From NCBI RefSeq assembly GCF_014852585.1, contig NZ_JACVBX010000006.1:186001-250000 (forward strand): a DNA stretch of 64,000 nt, in the 5' to 3' direction. Below, in pieces: positions 41,620 to 50,914 of the stretch. A program made the position numbers and the translations under genes. The first letter of the stretch is position 1. The number at the start of each line of letters is the position of its first letter. Below the pieces are notes generated by a model. The model did not search any database. It saw only the letters and a list, made by a program, of their open reading frames with translations, and was not told where the DNA came from. This stretch comes from Pseudomonas sp. PDM18 (GTDB lineage Bacteria > Pseudomonadota > Gammaproteobacteria > Pseudomonadales > Pseudomonadaceae).

Positions 41620-44478
41620 TTACCAGAGGTAGCGGTAGCCGAGGGTCAGGGAAAGCGGTTGCTCGATCTCGTGGCCGTTGGCGTAGTGGGCCTCGACTAT
41701 CAGCTTCTGATGGGCGCTGAGCAGCAGCGAGCCACCGGCACCCAGCTCGGCGCGCGAGCCGGGAAGCTGGTTGTCCAGTGAATGGCCGTTGACCTTCACC
41801 GTGCTGTCGCCAGCCAGTTCGTCGATCCACGAAGCGCTGAGGTAGCCCTGCACCTGCGCACCGGAATCCAGCTGCCAGTTGCGCCCGGCGCGGCCGCCGG
41901 CTCGGGCCTGCACGGAGTCCACGGCGTCGCCGTCCACCTGCAGATCGTCGCTGCTGGTGTACTGCGGGCCTTGCAGATGGGCCGCGGCCAGTTGCATCTG
42001 CGGCTCGACGAACCAGCCCTGGCCCAGTTGCAGGGTTCGGCCCAGTTCGACGCTGGCACCGTAGGCGTCGGAGTCATAGTGGCCGCGCACCTGCACGCCG
42101 ACATTGGTCGGCACCTTCACTTCGCCGCGCAGATGGTCGTACTTGAGCACCGAGTCCAGGTACCAACCGTCTTCGCGTACGTAGGTGGCGTAGAGGCCGA
42201 CACTGCGGCTGGCGAGCTCGCCGGAGCTGTGTTCGCCGAAATCCTGGTCGGAATGGCCGACCCCGAGCATGCCGCCAACATAGAGCGTGCCTTGGCTGTG
42301 CTCGATGGCACGGTCGGCGCCGATCTCAGCGCCACTCATGCGCTGGCCGTAAGCGCGACTGTCGTCAGTATCGACATTCAGCTTGGCGCCCGTGGCGCGG
42401 GTCCAGAGGCCGCCCTGGTCATGACCCTGGCGCAGCTCGCCGAGACGGCGAGTCAGCGTACCCAGTTCGCTCTGCCAAAGGTTTGCGGCGGCGCTCTGCA
42501 TGCCCAGCGCGGCGTTGGCGCCCTTGGACAGGCGCTGGGCCTGGCCGGCCGGGCGTGATGCCGGAGCCAGGGTGCTCATGGTGATGGCGGGAGCGCCGGT
42601 CACGATGGCGGGTTGCTTCGCCGGCGTAAGCGCCGTCATCGGCAACGTATCGACCTTGGGTTGAGGCACCAATTGAGGGCGCATCGAGGGGATAAGCCCG
42701 GTCATGGGGAGGCTCGAACCATTGGGTTGCGGCACGAATTGCGGCCGCATCGAAGGGTTCAGCGGGATCATCGGCACGCTGCTGCCATTGGGCTGCGGAA
42801 CCTGTTGCGGACGCAGCGAAGCGGCAAGCGCGGTCATCGGCGCCACCTGCCCGTTCTGCACCAGGTACCAGTCGTTGCCCTGCTGCTGCAGCCCATAGCG
42901 GAAGGCGCCGGCGTCGACGTGGCCGCCCAGCAGGCTGAACTGCCCGGCTCCGCCAGCGGTGCCGACCAGCTTCAGCGGCGCACCCTGCGCGTCCCGGCCG
43001 CTGTCGGCCACCAGCAGTTCGTGGCTGCCCTGGGCCTGCCCCAGCACCTGCAACAAGTCACCCTGGGAGGTGGAAAGGTCGGTTTTCATCTGGAAGCGGC
43101 CATTGCCGGTAAGGTCGCCGTTGACCGTCAGCACCTGGTAGCCCGGCCCGCTGAAGAACACCGTGGAATCGCGCAGCTTGAGATTGCCCAGCGATGCGTT
43201 ACCGGCAAACTCCCAGGTGCTGGTGCCCAGGTCCATGTCCAGCCGGCCACGGGACGGAGCCAGCAGCTGCGTGTTGCCGTGCAGGCTGCTGCCCTCCGAG
43301 AGCAGGTCGAACTGGCCGTTGTCCTCGACGCTGGCAAGGGTCGGAGCCTCGACCGTCGCCCCCTGCACGGCCGCGCTCAGCACGCTGCCCGGACGAACCA
43401 GGAAAGCACTACCGGCGACGACATGCAGCTGCGCGCCCCGGGCATCAACGTGGCCCTGGCTGCCGCTGGCGGTTTCGATCAGGTCCTGCTGGCCGGTGAG
43501 CGCCGAGTCGGTCAGTTCCAGCTGGCCGATACCCGGCCCTCCGGAGAACAGCACGGTGCTGTCATCGACGTTGGCGGCCTGGCTGTCCCACAGGCCGATG
43601 CGGCTGTCGCCGCTGATTTCCAGCGCGGAAGACTGGGCGCCTGCGCTCAGCAACTGGGTATTTTGCAGCTCGATCTGGCTGGACCGGCCGGCCAAGGCGG
43701 CGGTGGACTGGCGCCCCTGGGTGAACACCGAGCCGTCGCTCATGGCGATGGCCGAGCCGTCCCGGGCGCTCAGCGCAGCAGCATAGTCTCCCTGCGTATT
43801 CACCGTACTGCCCTGGCCCAGCAGCACCTGGCTGCCGTTGTTCGCGGAAACGCCATAGCTGGAACTGCCCTCGGTGAGAATCCGCGTGTCGACCAGCTCC
43901 AGCGGGCCGCTGGCGCTCAGGCCGACGCCTGCGCTCTCGGCCTTGTGCGTGTGGATCTGCGAGTGGCTGACCAGACCGGGGAGCGCGTCACTTTCCACGA
44001 GGATGCCGGTACTGCTGGTCTCGAAGGTTTCGATGCGCGAGTGCTCCACCTGCAGGGCCGAGGCCCCCGACACCTGTATGCCGTAGCTGAGGATGCCGCG
44101 CGTCACCAGGCTCGAATCGCTCAGCCGCAGGGAGCTGCTGTCGACGCGGATGGCCGGGCTACGGCCACCCAGCGTCTGCGCATCGAGCGCCGTCGCGTCC
44201 AGAACCGCGCCGCCGAGCGCTTGCAGCGCTCCGCCGCTGCCGGCGTTGCGCAGCAGCGCATCACGCAGGGAAAAGTCAGTGCCCTGCACGTTGACGGCTG
44301 GGCCGTTGCCGGGGATATCGACGCGCGACTGCACCAGCGCGTGGGGTAGTGCGTTGGTGGCGGTGAAGACCTGCGGGGAGTTGAAGTCCACAGCCAGCGC
44401 CGGAGAGGCGATGAGCATGGCAATGAACAGTGCCAGCGGTGTGTGGGAAAGGTTGGAACTGCGTGTGAGGGGTTCCAT
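41620..44478 (-). CDS. Autotransporter with pertactin-like passenger and proline-rich repeat linker
   Basis: Surface protein (type V secretion). The 952-residue product has a signal peptide (LALFIAMLIASPALA), a passenger of about 500 residues with repetitive beta-helix texture (many short S/G/L/D strands), a linker containing three 22-residue repeats of the pattern S-(L/M)-RPQ-x-VPQPNGSS-x-PM (about residues 548-615), an autochaperone/alpha segment, and a C-terminal beta barrel of about 270 residues ending in LTLGYRYLW. AAGGTGA precedes ATG 44478. No protease or lipase motif was seen, so adhesion is the likely role. It is followed by the c-di-GMP phosphodiesterase gene. Confidence 0.88.
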   Translation of the reverse strand: MEPLTRSSNLSHTPLALFIAMLIASPALAVDFNSPQVFTATNALPHALVQSRVDIPGNGPAVNVQGTDFSLRDALLRNAGSGGALQALGGAVLDATALDAQTLGGRSPAIRVDSSSLRLSDSSLVTRGILSYGIQVSGASALQVEHSRIETFETSSTGILVESDALPGLVSHSQIHTHKAESAGVGLSASGPLELVDTRILTEGSSSYGVSANNGSQVLLGQGSTVNTQGDYAAALSARDGSAIAMSDGSVFTQGRQSTAALAGRSSQIELQNTQLLSAGAQSSALEISGDSRIGLWDSQAANVDDSTVLFSGGPGIGQLELTDSALTGQQDLIETASGSQGHVDARGAQLHVVAGSAFLVRPGSVLSAAVQGATVEAPTLASVEDNGQFDLLSEGSSLHGNTQLLAPSRGRLDMDLGTSTWEFAGNASLGNLKLRDSTVFFSGPGYQVLTVNGDLTGNGRFQMKTDLSTSQGDLLQVLGQAQGSHELLVADSGRDAQGAPLKLVGTAGGAGQFSLLGGHVDAGAFRYGLQQQGNDWYLVQNGQVAPMTALAASLRPQQVPQPNGSSVPMIPLNPSMRPQFVPQPNGSSLPMTGLIPSMRPQLVPQPKVDTLPMTALTPAKQPAIVTGAPAITMSTLAPASRPAGQAQRLSKGANAALGMQSAAANLWQSELGTLTRRLGELRQGHDQGGLWTRATGAKLNVDTDDSRAYGQRMSGAEIGADRAIEHSQGTLYVGGMLGVGHSDQDFGEHSSGELASRSVGLYATYVREDGWYLDSVLKYDHLRGEVKVPTNVGVQVRGHYDSDAYGASVELGRTLQLGQGWFVEPQMQLAAAHLQGPQYTSSDDLQVDGDAVDSVQARAGGRAGRNWQLDSGAQVQGYLSASWIDELAGDSTVKVNGHSLDNQLPGSRAELGAGGSLLLSAHQKLIVEAHYANGHEIEQPLSLTLGYRYLW
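42621..42840 (-). repeat. In-frame 66-bp tandem repeats in the autotransporter linker
   Basis: Three imperfect copies of a 66-base unit encode SLRPQQVPQPNGSSVPMIPL, SMRPQFVPQPNGSSLPMTGL and SMRPQLVPQPKVDTLPMTAL-type segments, with partial copies at both ends. The unit is proline-rich and probably forms an extended stalk between passenger and barrel. Copy number may vary between strains because the repeats are in frame. Confidence 0.75.
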
Positions 44479-44560
44479 GGCGAGTCACCTTGAGGGGAAG
44501 CGGTTGAGGCCATTCTTGGCGTGCCCGCTCAAAGTGAGGATGCGAAAACCAGTCACGATT

Positions 44561-44578
44561 TGTAGGAAAATGATTACA
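44561..44578. promoter_or_regulatory. Inverted repeat resembling a GacA/NarL-type response-regulator box
   Basis: TGTAGGAAAATGATTACA differs at two positions from the GacA upstream activating consensus TGTAAG-N6-CTTACA and has the same 18-base geometry. It lies between the autotransporter (start 44478) and the divergent REC-HTH regulator (start 44628). The regulator has the same NarL-type HTH class, so the box may be its own site or a GacA site. Similarity is seen; binding is inferred. Confidence 0.42.
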
Positions 44579-44627
44579 CGAGTGCGATCACCATGCCCTA
44601 GAGTGAAGGGCAACCCAGGGGGAACAG

Positions 44628-46367
44628 ATGGCGCGGATACTGATCGCGGACGAACACCCGATGACCCGCTACGCGGTGCGCATGCTGCTGCAGGCGGAGC
44701 GCCACACGGTGGTCGGCGAGGCTTGCAATGGCCTCGAGGCGCTGAGCCTGACCACCCGCCTCGCGCCGGACCTGCTGATCATCGACATCGACCTGTCGCA
44801 GCTCACTGGCCTTGACGTCATCTCACGCCTGCGCAGCCGCGGCCTGACGCTGCCGATCCTGGGCTACAGCACGCAGGATTCGGAGCACTACGTCGGCCGT
44901 TTCCTGCAGGTCGGCGCCTCGGGCTTCGTCAGCAAGCACCAGGACATCGACCGGCTCAAGGAAGCACTGGCGGTGGTCCTGCGCGGGCACAGCTATTTCC
45001 CAGCCGAAATGCTCGGCAGCGTGCACCGCGCCAGCCTGCACGAGAATGACGCCGAGCGCGTCGCTTCGCTGTCCAACCGCGAACTCAGCGTGCTCAGCCT
45101 GCTGGCCAGCGGCTACAGCAACCAGGAAATCGCCCACGAGCTGACCATCAGCGAAAAGTCCGTCAGCACCTATCGCGCACGCATGCGCAGCAAGCTCAAC
45201 CTGTCCAGCATGCTCGAGCTGATCGACTTCGCGCGCCGCAACCATCTTGCGGCACCGGCAAGCCATACCCATGACGCGGGCGCCGACGGAGGCGAAGCGC
45301 CCATGTGGCGCTCCATGGTGGAAAGCCTGCCGGCGGCTTTCTACGTCCGCGATACCGAGGCACGCCTGGTGTACGCCAACCCGGCGCACCTGGAGCTGTA
45401 CAAAGCAGAGCTGGACGACGTACTCGGCACCCGCACCACCGAGGTGGACTGGTACCAGCCGGGCGACGCACGCAACATGCTGCGCTTCCTGCAAAGAGCC
45501 ATCAGCGAGGAACAGTCCTTCAACAAGGACATCGAACTCACCGTCCATGGCCAGCGCCGCGTATTGCACCATTGGGGCACGCCCTACCGCGACGGCGACG
45601 GCAACCTGCTCGGAATGATCTGCTGCAGCACCGATATCACCGAGCGCTACGACCAGTTAAACGAACAGCGCAGCCGCGCCGAAGCCAGCGAACTGGCGCA
45701 CCAGCAACTGACCGACCTGTTCACCAGCGCGACGACGCATCTCAACGAGCGTATCGACGCGCTAGCCCACACCCTCGCGCAGCCCGGCGCCACAGACCTT
45801 GACCAGGCCCTGGCGATACTCGAAGAGCTGCAGGTTCACGGCGCCTCGCTCAAGCGCGCGCTCATCGCCCAGGACGAAGTCCCCCTGCTGCCGACGCGGC
45901 TGGACGAGCTTGCCGCCGAGGTCCTCGACGTTCTGCACGCACCGGCCGACCAGAAACAGCTGCCGCTGAAACTTGAGGCCGACAGTCGCTCGCGCAAGTC
46001 CCTGCTGGTCGACGCCAAGTCTCTGCGCGAAGCCTTGCGCCACCTGGGTCTGTACGTGATCGACCTGACCGACGAAGGCAGCGTCCAGCTGCGCATCGCC
46101 GCCAGCCCGAAGCAGCAGCAGATGGGTGTGCGCATCACAGTCGAAGGCCTGCCGGGCAGCAAGCGCCGCGAAATGCGCGCCTATTCCCTCTCCGAACTGA
46201 CCCGCGACTACCCCGCGCGCAACCCGGCCCGCAACAGCCTGAGCCTGAACATCGCCCAACACCTGATCAACAGCATCGGCGGCGAGCTGCAGGTTACCCA
46301 CCTGCCGGGGCAAGGTTGCTGCGCCACCGTGCATCTGCTGCTTTCGCGCCAGGGCGACCATTCGTAG
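44628..46367 (+). CDS. Fusion response regulator: REC, LuxR-type HTH, PAS, degenerate kinase domain
   Basis: The 579-residue protein begins as a NarL/FixJ response regulator: REC domain 1-120 with acid pocket D8/E9, phospho-acceptor Asp 53 (LLIIDID) and Lys 103, then a LuxR HTH at about 148-207 (LSNRELSVLSLLASGYSNQEIA). Instead of ending there it continues with a PAS domain (about 225-340, ending STDITERYDQLNEQ) and a C-terminal part shaped like a histidine kinase. That part has no HExxP/HELR His box and no N-box, but it has a G2-like SLSLNIAQHLINSIGGELQVTHLPGQG. It is divergent from the autotransporter, with AGGGGGA before ATG 44628. The tail may be a ligand-sensing or nucleotide-binding regulatory module. 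Confidence 0.85.
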   Translation: MARILIADEHPMTRYAVRMLLQAERHTVVGEACNGLEALSLTTRLAPDLLIIDIDLSQLTGLDVISRLRSRGLTLPILGYSTQDSEHYVGRFLQVGASGFVSKHQDIDRLKEALAVVLRGHSYFPAEMLGSVHRASLHENDAERVASLSNRELSVLSLLASGYSNQEIAHELTISEKSVSTYRARMRSKLNLSSMLELIDFARRNHLAAPASHTHDAGADGGEAPMWRSMVESLPAAFYVRDTEARLVYANPAHLELYKAELDDVLGTRTTEVDWYQPGDARNMLRFLQRAISEEQSFNKDIELTVHGQRRVLHHWGTPYRDGDGNLLGMICCSTDITERYDQLNEQRSRAEASELAHQQLTDLFTSATTHLNERIDALAHTLAQPGATDLDQALAILEELQVHGASLKRALIAQDEVPLLPTRLDELAAEVLDVLHAPADQKQLPLKLEADSRSRKSLLVDAKSLREALRHLGLYVIDLTDEGSVQLRIAASPKQQQMGVRITVEGLPGSKRREMRAYSLSELTRDYPARNPARNSLSLNIAQHLINSIGGELQVTHLPGQGCCATVHLLLSRQGDHS

Positions 46368-46458
46368 CTTCGACTGAACCTGCGCGCGCTCCGCTGGCTC
46401 CCAGCTTCAGGGCGTGGCCTGTGCGCCCGTTCCGCACAACCGGATTGGGAGACCTGAA

Positions 46459-46722
46459 ATGAATCAGCAGAATGTCGGCAACTGGGTGCGCGCATTGTCG
46501 GTCGCCATCGGCCTTGCCGCGATTGGCAAAGGCGTGCGCCGTGGCGGCCTGACCGGCTGGCTGGAAGTCGCGGCGGCCGTGCTGGTGGTAAAGCGCGGGC
46601 TGACCGGGCACTGCAATGTCAAAGAAGTCTTCAGCGGCCTGGGGCAGGCTGCCGTTTCCGAGGTGCATCCGTTGCCCGAGCCGTCCCCGCGCCGGCGCCC
46701 TGCCCGGCCCACAAGACGTTGA
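46459..46722 (+). CDS. Small DUF2892-like inner-membrane protein
   Basis: The 87-residue product has two hydrophobic helices (about 9-24 and 35-48) separated by KGVRRGGLTGW, the conserved end TGHCNVKEVFSGL, and an Arg/Pro-rich tail. This matches the DUF2892 pattern of two helices with a G-x-C near the end (as in rhodanese-linked YgaP-type domains). GGGAGACC precedes ATG 46459. It lies between the fusion regulator and the hybrid kinase in the same direction; its role there is unknown. Confidence 0.7.
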   Translation: MNQQNVGNWVRALSVAIGLAAIGKGVRRGGLTGWLEVAAAVLVVKRGLTGHCNVKEVFSGLGQAAVSEVHPLPEPSPRRRPARPTRR

Positions 46723-46866
46723 CGGAGCGTCACCACGCCATTCGCCGGCCGGCTATATTCAGGGGCTCCGTCGCACAAGAACTGTTCATTCAAACGGAAC
46801 GCGGCGACGGATCCTGTGTTCATAATCACAACTGCCCTTCGCCCGACCCTTGCGGCCTACGACGAC

Positions 46867-49440
46867 ATGGAACAGCTCTCCGAAATCGCCGCCGAACCGG
46901 CGGCTCTCGAAGTCACCGGTGCCTTCGCACGCAACGGCGGCCAGCCTCATCAGGACGTCGCCACGCTGATCCGCCTGCGCGATTGGAGCGACTCGCCGCT
47001 GGGCGACCCTGACGGCTGGTCCGCCAGCCTCAAGACCCTGATGAGCACGGTGCTGCCGGTGAAGGCACAGATTGTGCTGTTCTGGGGTCCACACTATGTC
47101 GCTCTGTACAACGACGCCTATGCACCCAGCATCGGCGACAAACATCCCCGCGCCCTTGGCCGCCCCGCTATCGAGAACTGGACCGAGCTGTGGGACGACC
47201 TCGAACCGCTGCTGCGCGGCGTGCGTGAGACCGGCGAGACCTTCTCGGCGAAGGACCGGCCTTTCTATATAGAGCGCTTCGGTACCGGTGAAACCGTGTA
47301 CTTCGATGTTTCCTACTCCGCGGTGCAAGACGACGACGGCTCCATCGGCGGCGTGTTGTGCATCGTCACCGAAACCACCGAGCGCGTGCAGTTCGAACGT
47401 CGACAGGCCTTACTGCTGGAGCTTGGCCGCACCCTGCCGGCCATTGCCGAGCCCGAGCAGATCGAAGCCCTCGCCGTGCGCAAGCTGGGTGAGGTGCTGG
47501 GCGCTGCACGGGTGTTCTTCGGCGAGGACAACGGCGATGGCGTCACCTTCGATGTCACCCGCGAATATCTCCATGCGACCCAAAGCGCCGTGGGCCGCCA
47601 CCGTTACCGCGACTTCGGTGGCGAGCTGTTGCGCTCGCTGCAGGCCGGTCTTCCGGTTGCCCGGCACTATCGCAACCAGGACGACAACCTCCCCGCCAGT
47701 GAAGCGCAGGCCTGCCGCGACCTCTGCCTTGCCGCAACGCTGCATGTGCCGGTGATCCGCCACGGCGTGCTGGAGGCGGTACTGGCGATCCATCACGAGC
47801 GCCCGCACAGCTATGCCGAGTTCGAGCTGCGCCTGGCCGAGGAAACTGCCAAGCAGGCCTGGACCGCCATCCTCCATGCCCGCGCGGAAACTGCGCTACA
47901 CCAAAGCTCCGCGCAACTCTCGGCGATGTTCGAGCAGGCCAGCGCCGGTATCGCGCTGTGCGATCGGGACGGCTATTTCACCCGCGCCAACGAGCGCTAC
48001 TGCGAGATCGTCGGGCGCTCCCGCGAGGACCTGTTGCGCACCAACCTGGAGGAGATTGGCGAGCTGTCGCTGGCTGAAGTGCTGACCGGAACACCCGCGC
48101 CAAAGGAGAAGGTCCACCGCCACCTGCGCCCCGACGGTAGCGAAGTCTGGGTGCAGGACCAGCTGACGCCGCTGCTCGACGAACAGTTGGCGGTTACCGG
48201 GATGCTCTGCGTCTGCGTCGATATCAGTGCGCGCATCCATGCCGAAAACGAGCTGCGTCGGCTCAATGAAGGCCTGGAAGAGCGCGTGGCCTCGATGGTC
48301 GCCCAGCGTGAGTCGGCCCTCGCGCAACTGCACGAAGCGCGCAAGATGGAAATGATCGGCCAGCTCACCGGCGGCATCGCCCATGACTTCAACAACCTGC
48401 TGACACCGATCATGGCCTCCCTGGAACTGGTGCGCCGGCGCCTGGATGACGAGCGCTCCACCACCCTGATCGATGGTGCGCTGCAGGCCGCCGACCGCGC
48501 GCGCATCCTCGTCGGCCGCCTGTTGACCTTCGCTCGCAGGCAGACCCTCAAGCCCCAGGCGGTATCGCTGCGGGAACTGGTCAGTGACATGCAGGACCTG
48601 ATCGCCCGCTCGCTGGGCAGCATGATCGAAGTGGTCATCGCCGTACCCGAGGGCCTGCCGGCCGTGATAGTCGACCCGCACCAACTGGAGCTGGCGATCC
48701 TCAACCTGGCAGTGAACGCGCGCGACGCCATGAGCGAGGGCGGCCAACTGAAGATCGGCGGCAAGCTCAGCGACATTGCCGAGGGCCAGGTCGAAGGCCT
48801 TTGCGCCGGGCGCTACGTCGGCCTGGTCGTTAGTGACAACGGCAACGGCATGAGCGCGCAGACGCTGGCACGCTGCCTGGAACCGTTCTTCTCCACCAAG
48901 GGTGTCGGCAAGGGCACGGGGCTGGGGCTTTCAATGGTGCAGGGGCTGGCAGCGCAATCCGGCGGCGGCCTGGCCATTGCCTCGCGGGAAGGCAGCGGAA
49001 CCCAGGTGACGGTGTGGCTGCCGATCACCGACGAACTGATCGGCAGCGAAAATGTCGATGCCTTCGATGCCCCGGTGGCACCCCGGCCGATCCATGTACT
49101 GCTGGTGGATGACGAGGACATGGTGCGCTACACCACGCGCCTGCAATTGCGCGACCTGGGCTACCAGGTCACCGACGCGCCCTCGGCCGCAGCGGCCCTG
49201 GCACTGATCGACAACGGCCTGCTGCCGGATGTGCTGGTCACCGACCACATCATGGCCGACCGAACCGGCGCGCAACTGGCCCAGGACCTGCGCCGGCGCT
49301 TCCCCGAACTGCCGGTGCTGATCATCACCGGCTATGCCAACCTGACCCCGAGCCAGATCCGTGGCTACGAGGTGCTGTCCAAGCCCTTCCGCCGAGCAGA
49401 ACTCGCCGCGCGCCTGCTGCAACTGGTGAGCGCTGGCTGA
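46867..49440 (+). CDS. Hybrid sensor histidine kinase (PAS-GAF-PAS-HisKA-HATPase-REC)
   Basis: Soluble hybrid kinase of about 857 residues with no membrane helix. Order: a PAS-like domain (WSDSPLGDPDGWSASLKTLMSTVL to ETTERVQFERR), a GAF domain (ALLLELGRTLPAIAEPEQIEAL to the HAREAETAL region), a PAS domain (LFEQASAGIALCDRDGYF), HisKA with GQLTGGIAHDFNNLLTPI (phospho-His), HATPase with N-box NLAVNARDAM and GTGLGLSMVQGL, and a C-terminal REC domain with phospho-Asp in PDVLVTDHIMAD. The start is uncertain: ATG 46867 is used, but GTG 46816 is possible. It is a candidate partner of the fusion regulator upstream. Confidence 0.88.
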   Translation: MEQLSEIAAEPAALEVTGAFARNGGQPHQDVATLIRLRDWSDSPLGDPDGWSASLKTLMSTVLPVKAQIVLFWGPHYVALYNDAYAPSIGDKHPRALGRPAIENWTELWDDLEPLLRGVRETGETFSAKDRPFYIERFGTGETVYFDVSYSAVQDDDGSIGGVLCIVTETTERVQFERRQALLLELGRTLPAIAEPEQIEALAVRKLGEVLGAARVFFGEDNGDGVTFDVTREYLHATQSAVGRHRYRDFGGELLRSLQAGLPVARHYRNQDDNLPASEAQACRDLCLAATLHVPVIRHGVLEAVLAIHHERPHSYAEFELRLAEETAKQAWTAILHARAETALHQSSAQLSAMFEQASAGIALCDRDGYFTRANERYCEIVGRSREDLLRTNLEEIGELSLAEVLTGTPAPKEKVHRHLRPDGSEVWVQDQLTPLLDEQLAVTGMLCVCVDISARIHAENELRRLNEGLEERVASMVAQRESALAQLHEARKMEMIGQLTGGIAHDFNNLLTPIMASLELVRRRLDDERSTTLIDGALQAADRARILVGRLLTFARRQTLKPQAVSLRELVSDMQDLIARSLGSMIEVVIAVPEGLPAVIVDPHQLELAILNLAVNARDAMSEGGQLKIGGKLSDIAEGQVEGLCAGRYVGLVVSDNGNGMSAQTLARCLEPFFSTKGVGKGTGLGLSMVQGLAAQSGGGLAIASREGSGTQVTVWLPITDELIGSENVDAFDAPVAPRPIHVLLVDDEDMVRYTTRLQLRDLGYQVTDAPSAAAALALIDNGLLPDVLVTDHIMADRTGAQLAQDLRRRFPELPVLIITGYANLTPSQIRGYEVLSKPFRRAELAARLLQLVSAG

Positions 49441-49554
49441 GAATGCGCGGCAGGCGACCCCTTCCAGCGCCGTGATGCGGCCCCGCGGCGCACAGGGCCG
49501 CGCCGTTCGCGGGCATCGCCCACTCCTGCAGGGAGCCGCTGCTGCCGCGCCCAT

Positions 49555-49578
49555 AAAAAAGGCCGCCCGAAGGCGGCC
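49555..49578 (-). terminator. Rho-independent terminator after the PotD-like gene
   Basis: On the minus strand GGCCGCC-TTCG-GGCGGCC is followed by a run of six T. It begins about 33 bases after the stop codon at 49612. A second perfect inverted repeat, GTGCGGC-GAC-GCCGCAC at 49584-49600, lies between the stop codon and this terminator. It also separates the leftward transcript from the end of the hybrid kinase gene. Confidence 0.85.
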
Positions 49579-49611
49579 TGAAAGTGCGGCGACGCCGCAC
49601 ACTGTGAAGCC

Positions 49612-50652
49612 TTACTGCTTGGCGGCCCAGGCGTTGAAGCGCTGCTCCAGCTGCTCGCCATGGTCGGCCCAGAAGGCTGCGTTCATCGCCACCTGACCGG
49701 CCAGGTTGGCCTCGTCGGTGGGCATGTTGGGGCGGCGGGCGGCATCCACCAGCGGAACCGCGGCGCGGTTCACCGGGCCGTAGGCGATCTGCTGCGCGTA
49801 GTTCTTCTGCTGCTCGGTCTGCAGCACGTACTGGATGAAGCGCAGGCCTTCCTCGGTGTTCTTTGCGCCCTTGGGAATGGCGAAGGCGTCCATGTCGTAG
49901 ATGCCGCCGTTCCACACCACGCGCAGCTGGCTTTCATCCTGCACGGCGGCGATCCGGCCGTTGTAGGCAGAGCTCATCACCACGTCGCCGGAAGCCAGGT
50001 ACTGCGGCGGCTGGGCGCCGGCTTCCCACCACTGGATGCTCGGCTTGATCTGGTCGAGCTTCCTGAAGGCGCGATCCTGGCCTTCCTTCGTCCCGAGCAC
50101 GGCGTAGACATCCTTCGGCGCCACGCCGTCGGCCATCAGGGCGAACTCCAGGGTGTACATCGCGCCCTTGCGCAAGCCGCGTTTGCCGGGGAATTTCTGC
50201 GTGTCCCAGAAATCCGCCCAGCCGGTTGGCGCGCTCTTAAGCTTGTCGGCGTTGTAGGCCAGCACCGTGGACCAGACGAAGAAGCCCACGCCGCACGGCT
50301 GTACCGCGCCGTCCAGCAGCTCCGGGGCAAGCTTGGCGATGCCCGGCTGCTCGCCGATTTCCTGCAGCAGGCCCTCGTCGCAGGCCCGCGCCAGTTCCGG
50401 CATTTCCATCTCCACCACGTCCCAGGAGACGCTACCGGTATCGACCTGCACCTTGACCTTGGCCATCTCGCCGTTGAACTCGTCGGCGATCAGGCGGCTG
50501 CCACTCTGCTGCATGTAAGGTTGGTAGAAGGCCTTGACCTGGGCAGCCTTGTTGGCGCCGCCGTGGGAGACCACGGTGAGGTCGGCGAAGGCAGGGAAAG
50601 TCGCCGCGCAACCCAGGGCGCAGGCGATGGAGGAACTCAGGATATTGTTCAT
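49612..50652 (-). CDS. Periplasmic substrate-binding protein, PotD/polyamine-like
   Basis: Binding protein of an ABC importer. The 346-residue precursor has a signal peptide (ACALGCAATFPAFA, cleavage near 22) and PotD-type mature sequence: LTVVSHGGANKAAQVKAFYQPY, VDTGSVSWDVVEME, the GWADFWDTQKFPGKRGLR segment and QWWEAGAQPPQYLASGDVVMSSAYNGR. It resembles spermidine/putrescine-binding proteins, but no permease or ATPase gene is next to it. It is divergent from a PucR regulator and near an amine-oxidase-like gene, which supports an amine or amino acid substrate. Confidence 0.85.
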   Translation of the reverse strand: MNNILSSSIACALGCAATFPAFADLTVVSHGGANKAAQVKAFYQPYMQQSGSRLIADEFNGEMAKVKVQVDTGSVSWDVVEMEMPELARACDEGLLQEIGEQPGIAKLAPELLDGAVQPCGVGFFVWSTVLAYNADKLKSAPTGWADFWDTQKFPGKRGLRKGAMYTLEFALMADGVAPKDVYAVLGTKEGQDRAFRKLDQIKPSIQWWEAGAQPPQYLASGDVVMSSAYNGRIAAVQDESQLRVVWNGGIYDMDAFAIPKGAKNTEEGLRFIQYVLQTEQQKNYAQQIAYGPVNRAAVPLVDAARRPNMPTDEANLAGQVAMNAAFWADHGEQLEQRFNAWAAKQ

Positions 50653-50914
50653 TGTTATGGTCTCCGGTGAGTAGACGGCCCGCCTCGCGGCAGACGGCGC
50701 CATCCGAGGCCTCCAAGGGCTCGCATGGCGCACTGCCAGCTAGTCTTGGGGCCGCCGCCGAGCTCCACAATCAGACGGAACTACAATTCTGAAGGCCCTG
50801 CTCGTATCCCGGTACGAAGCCCGCAAGGTTCGCTCAGGCCAGGCGCGACAGGCCCTCGCGCTTGGTGGCATGCTTGCCGCCCGATCGATAGCCACTCATG
50901 CCCGCGAACTCGCC

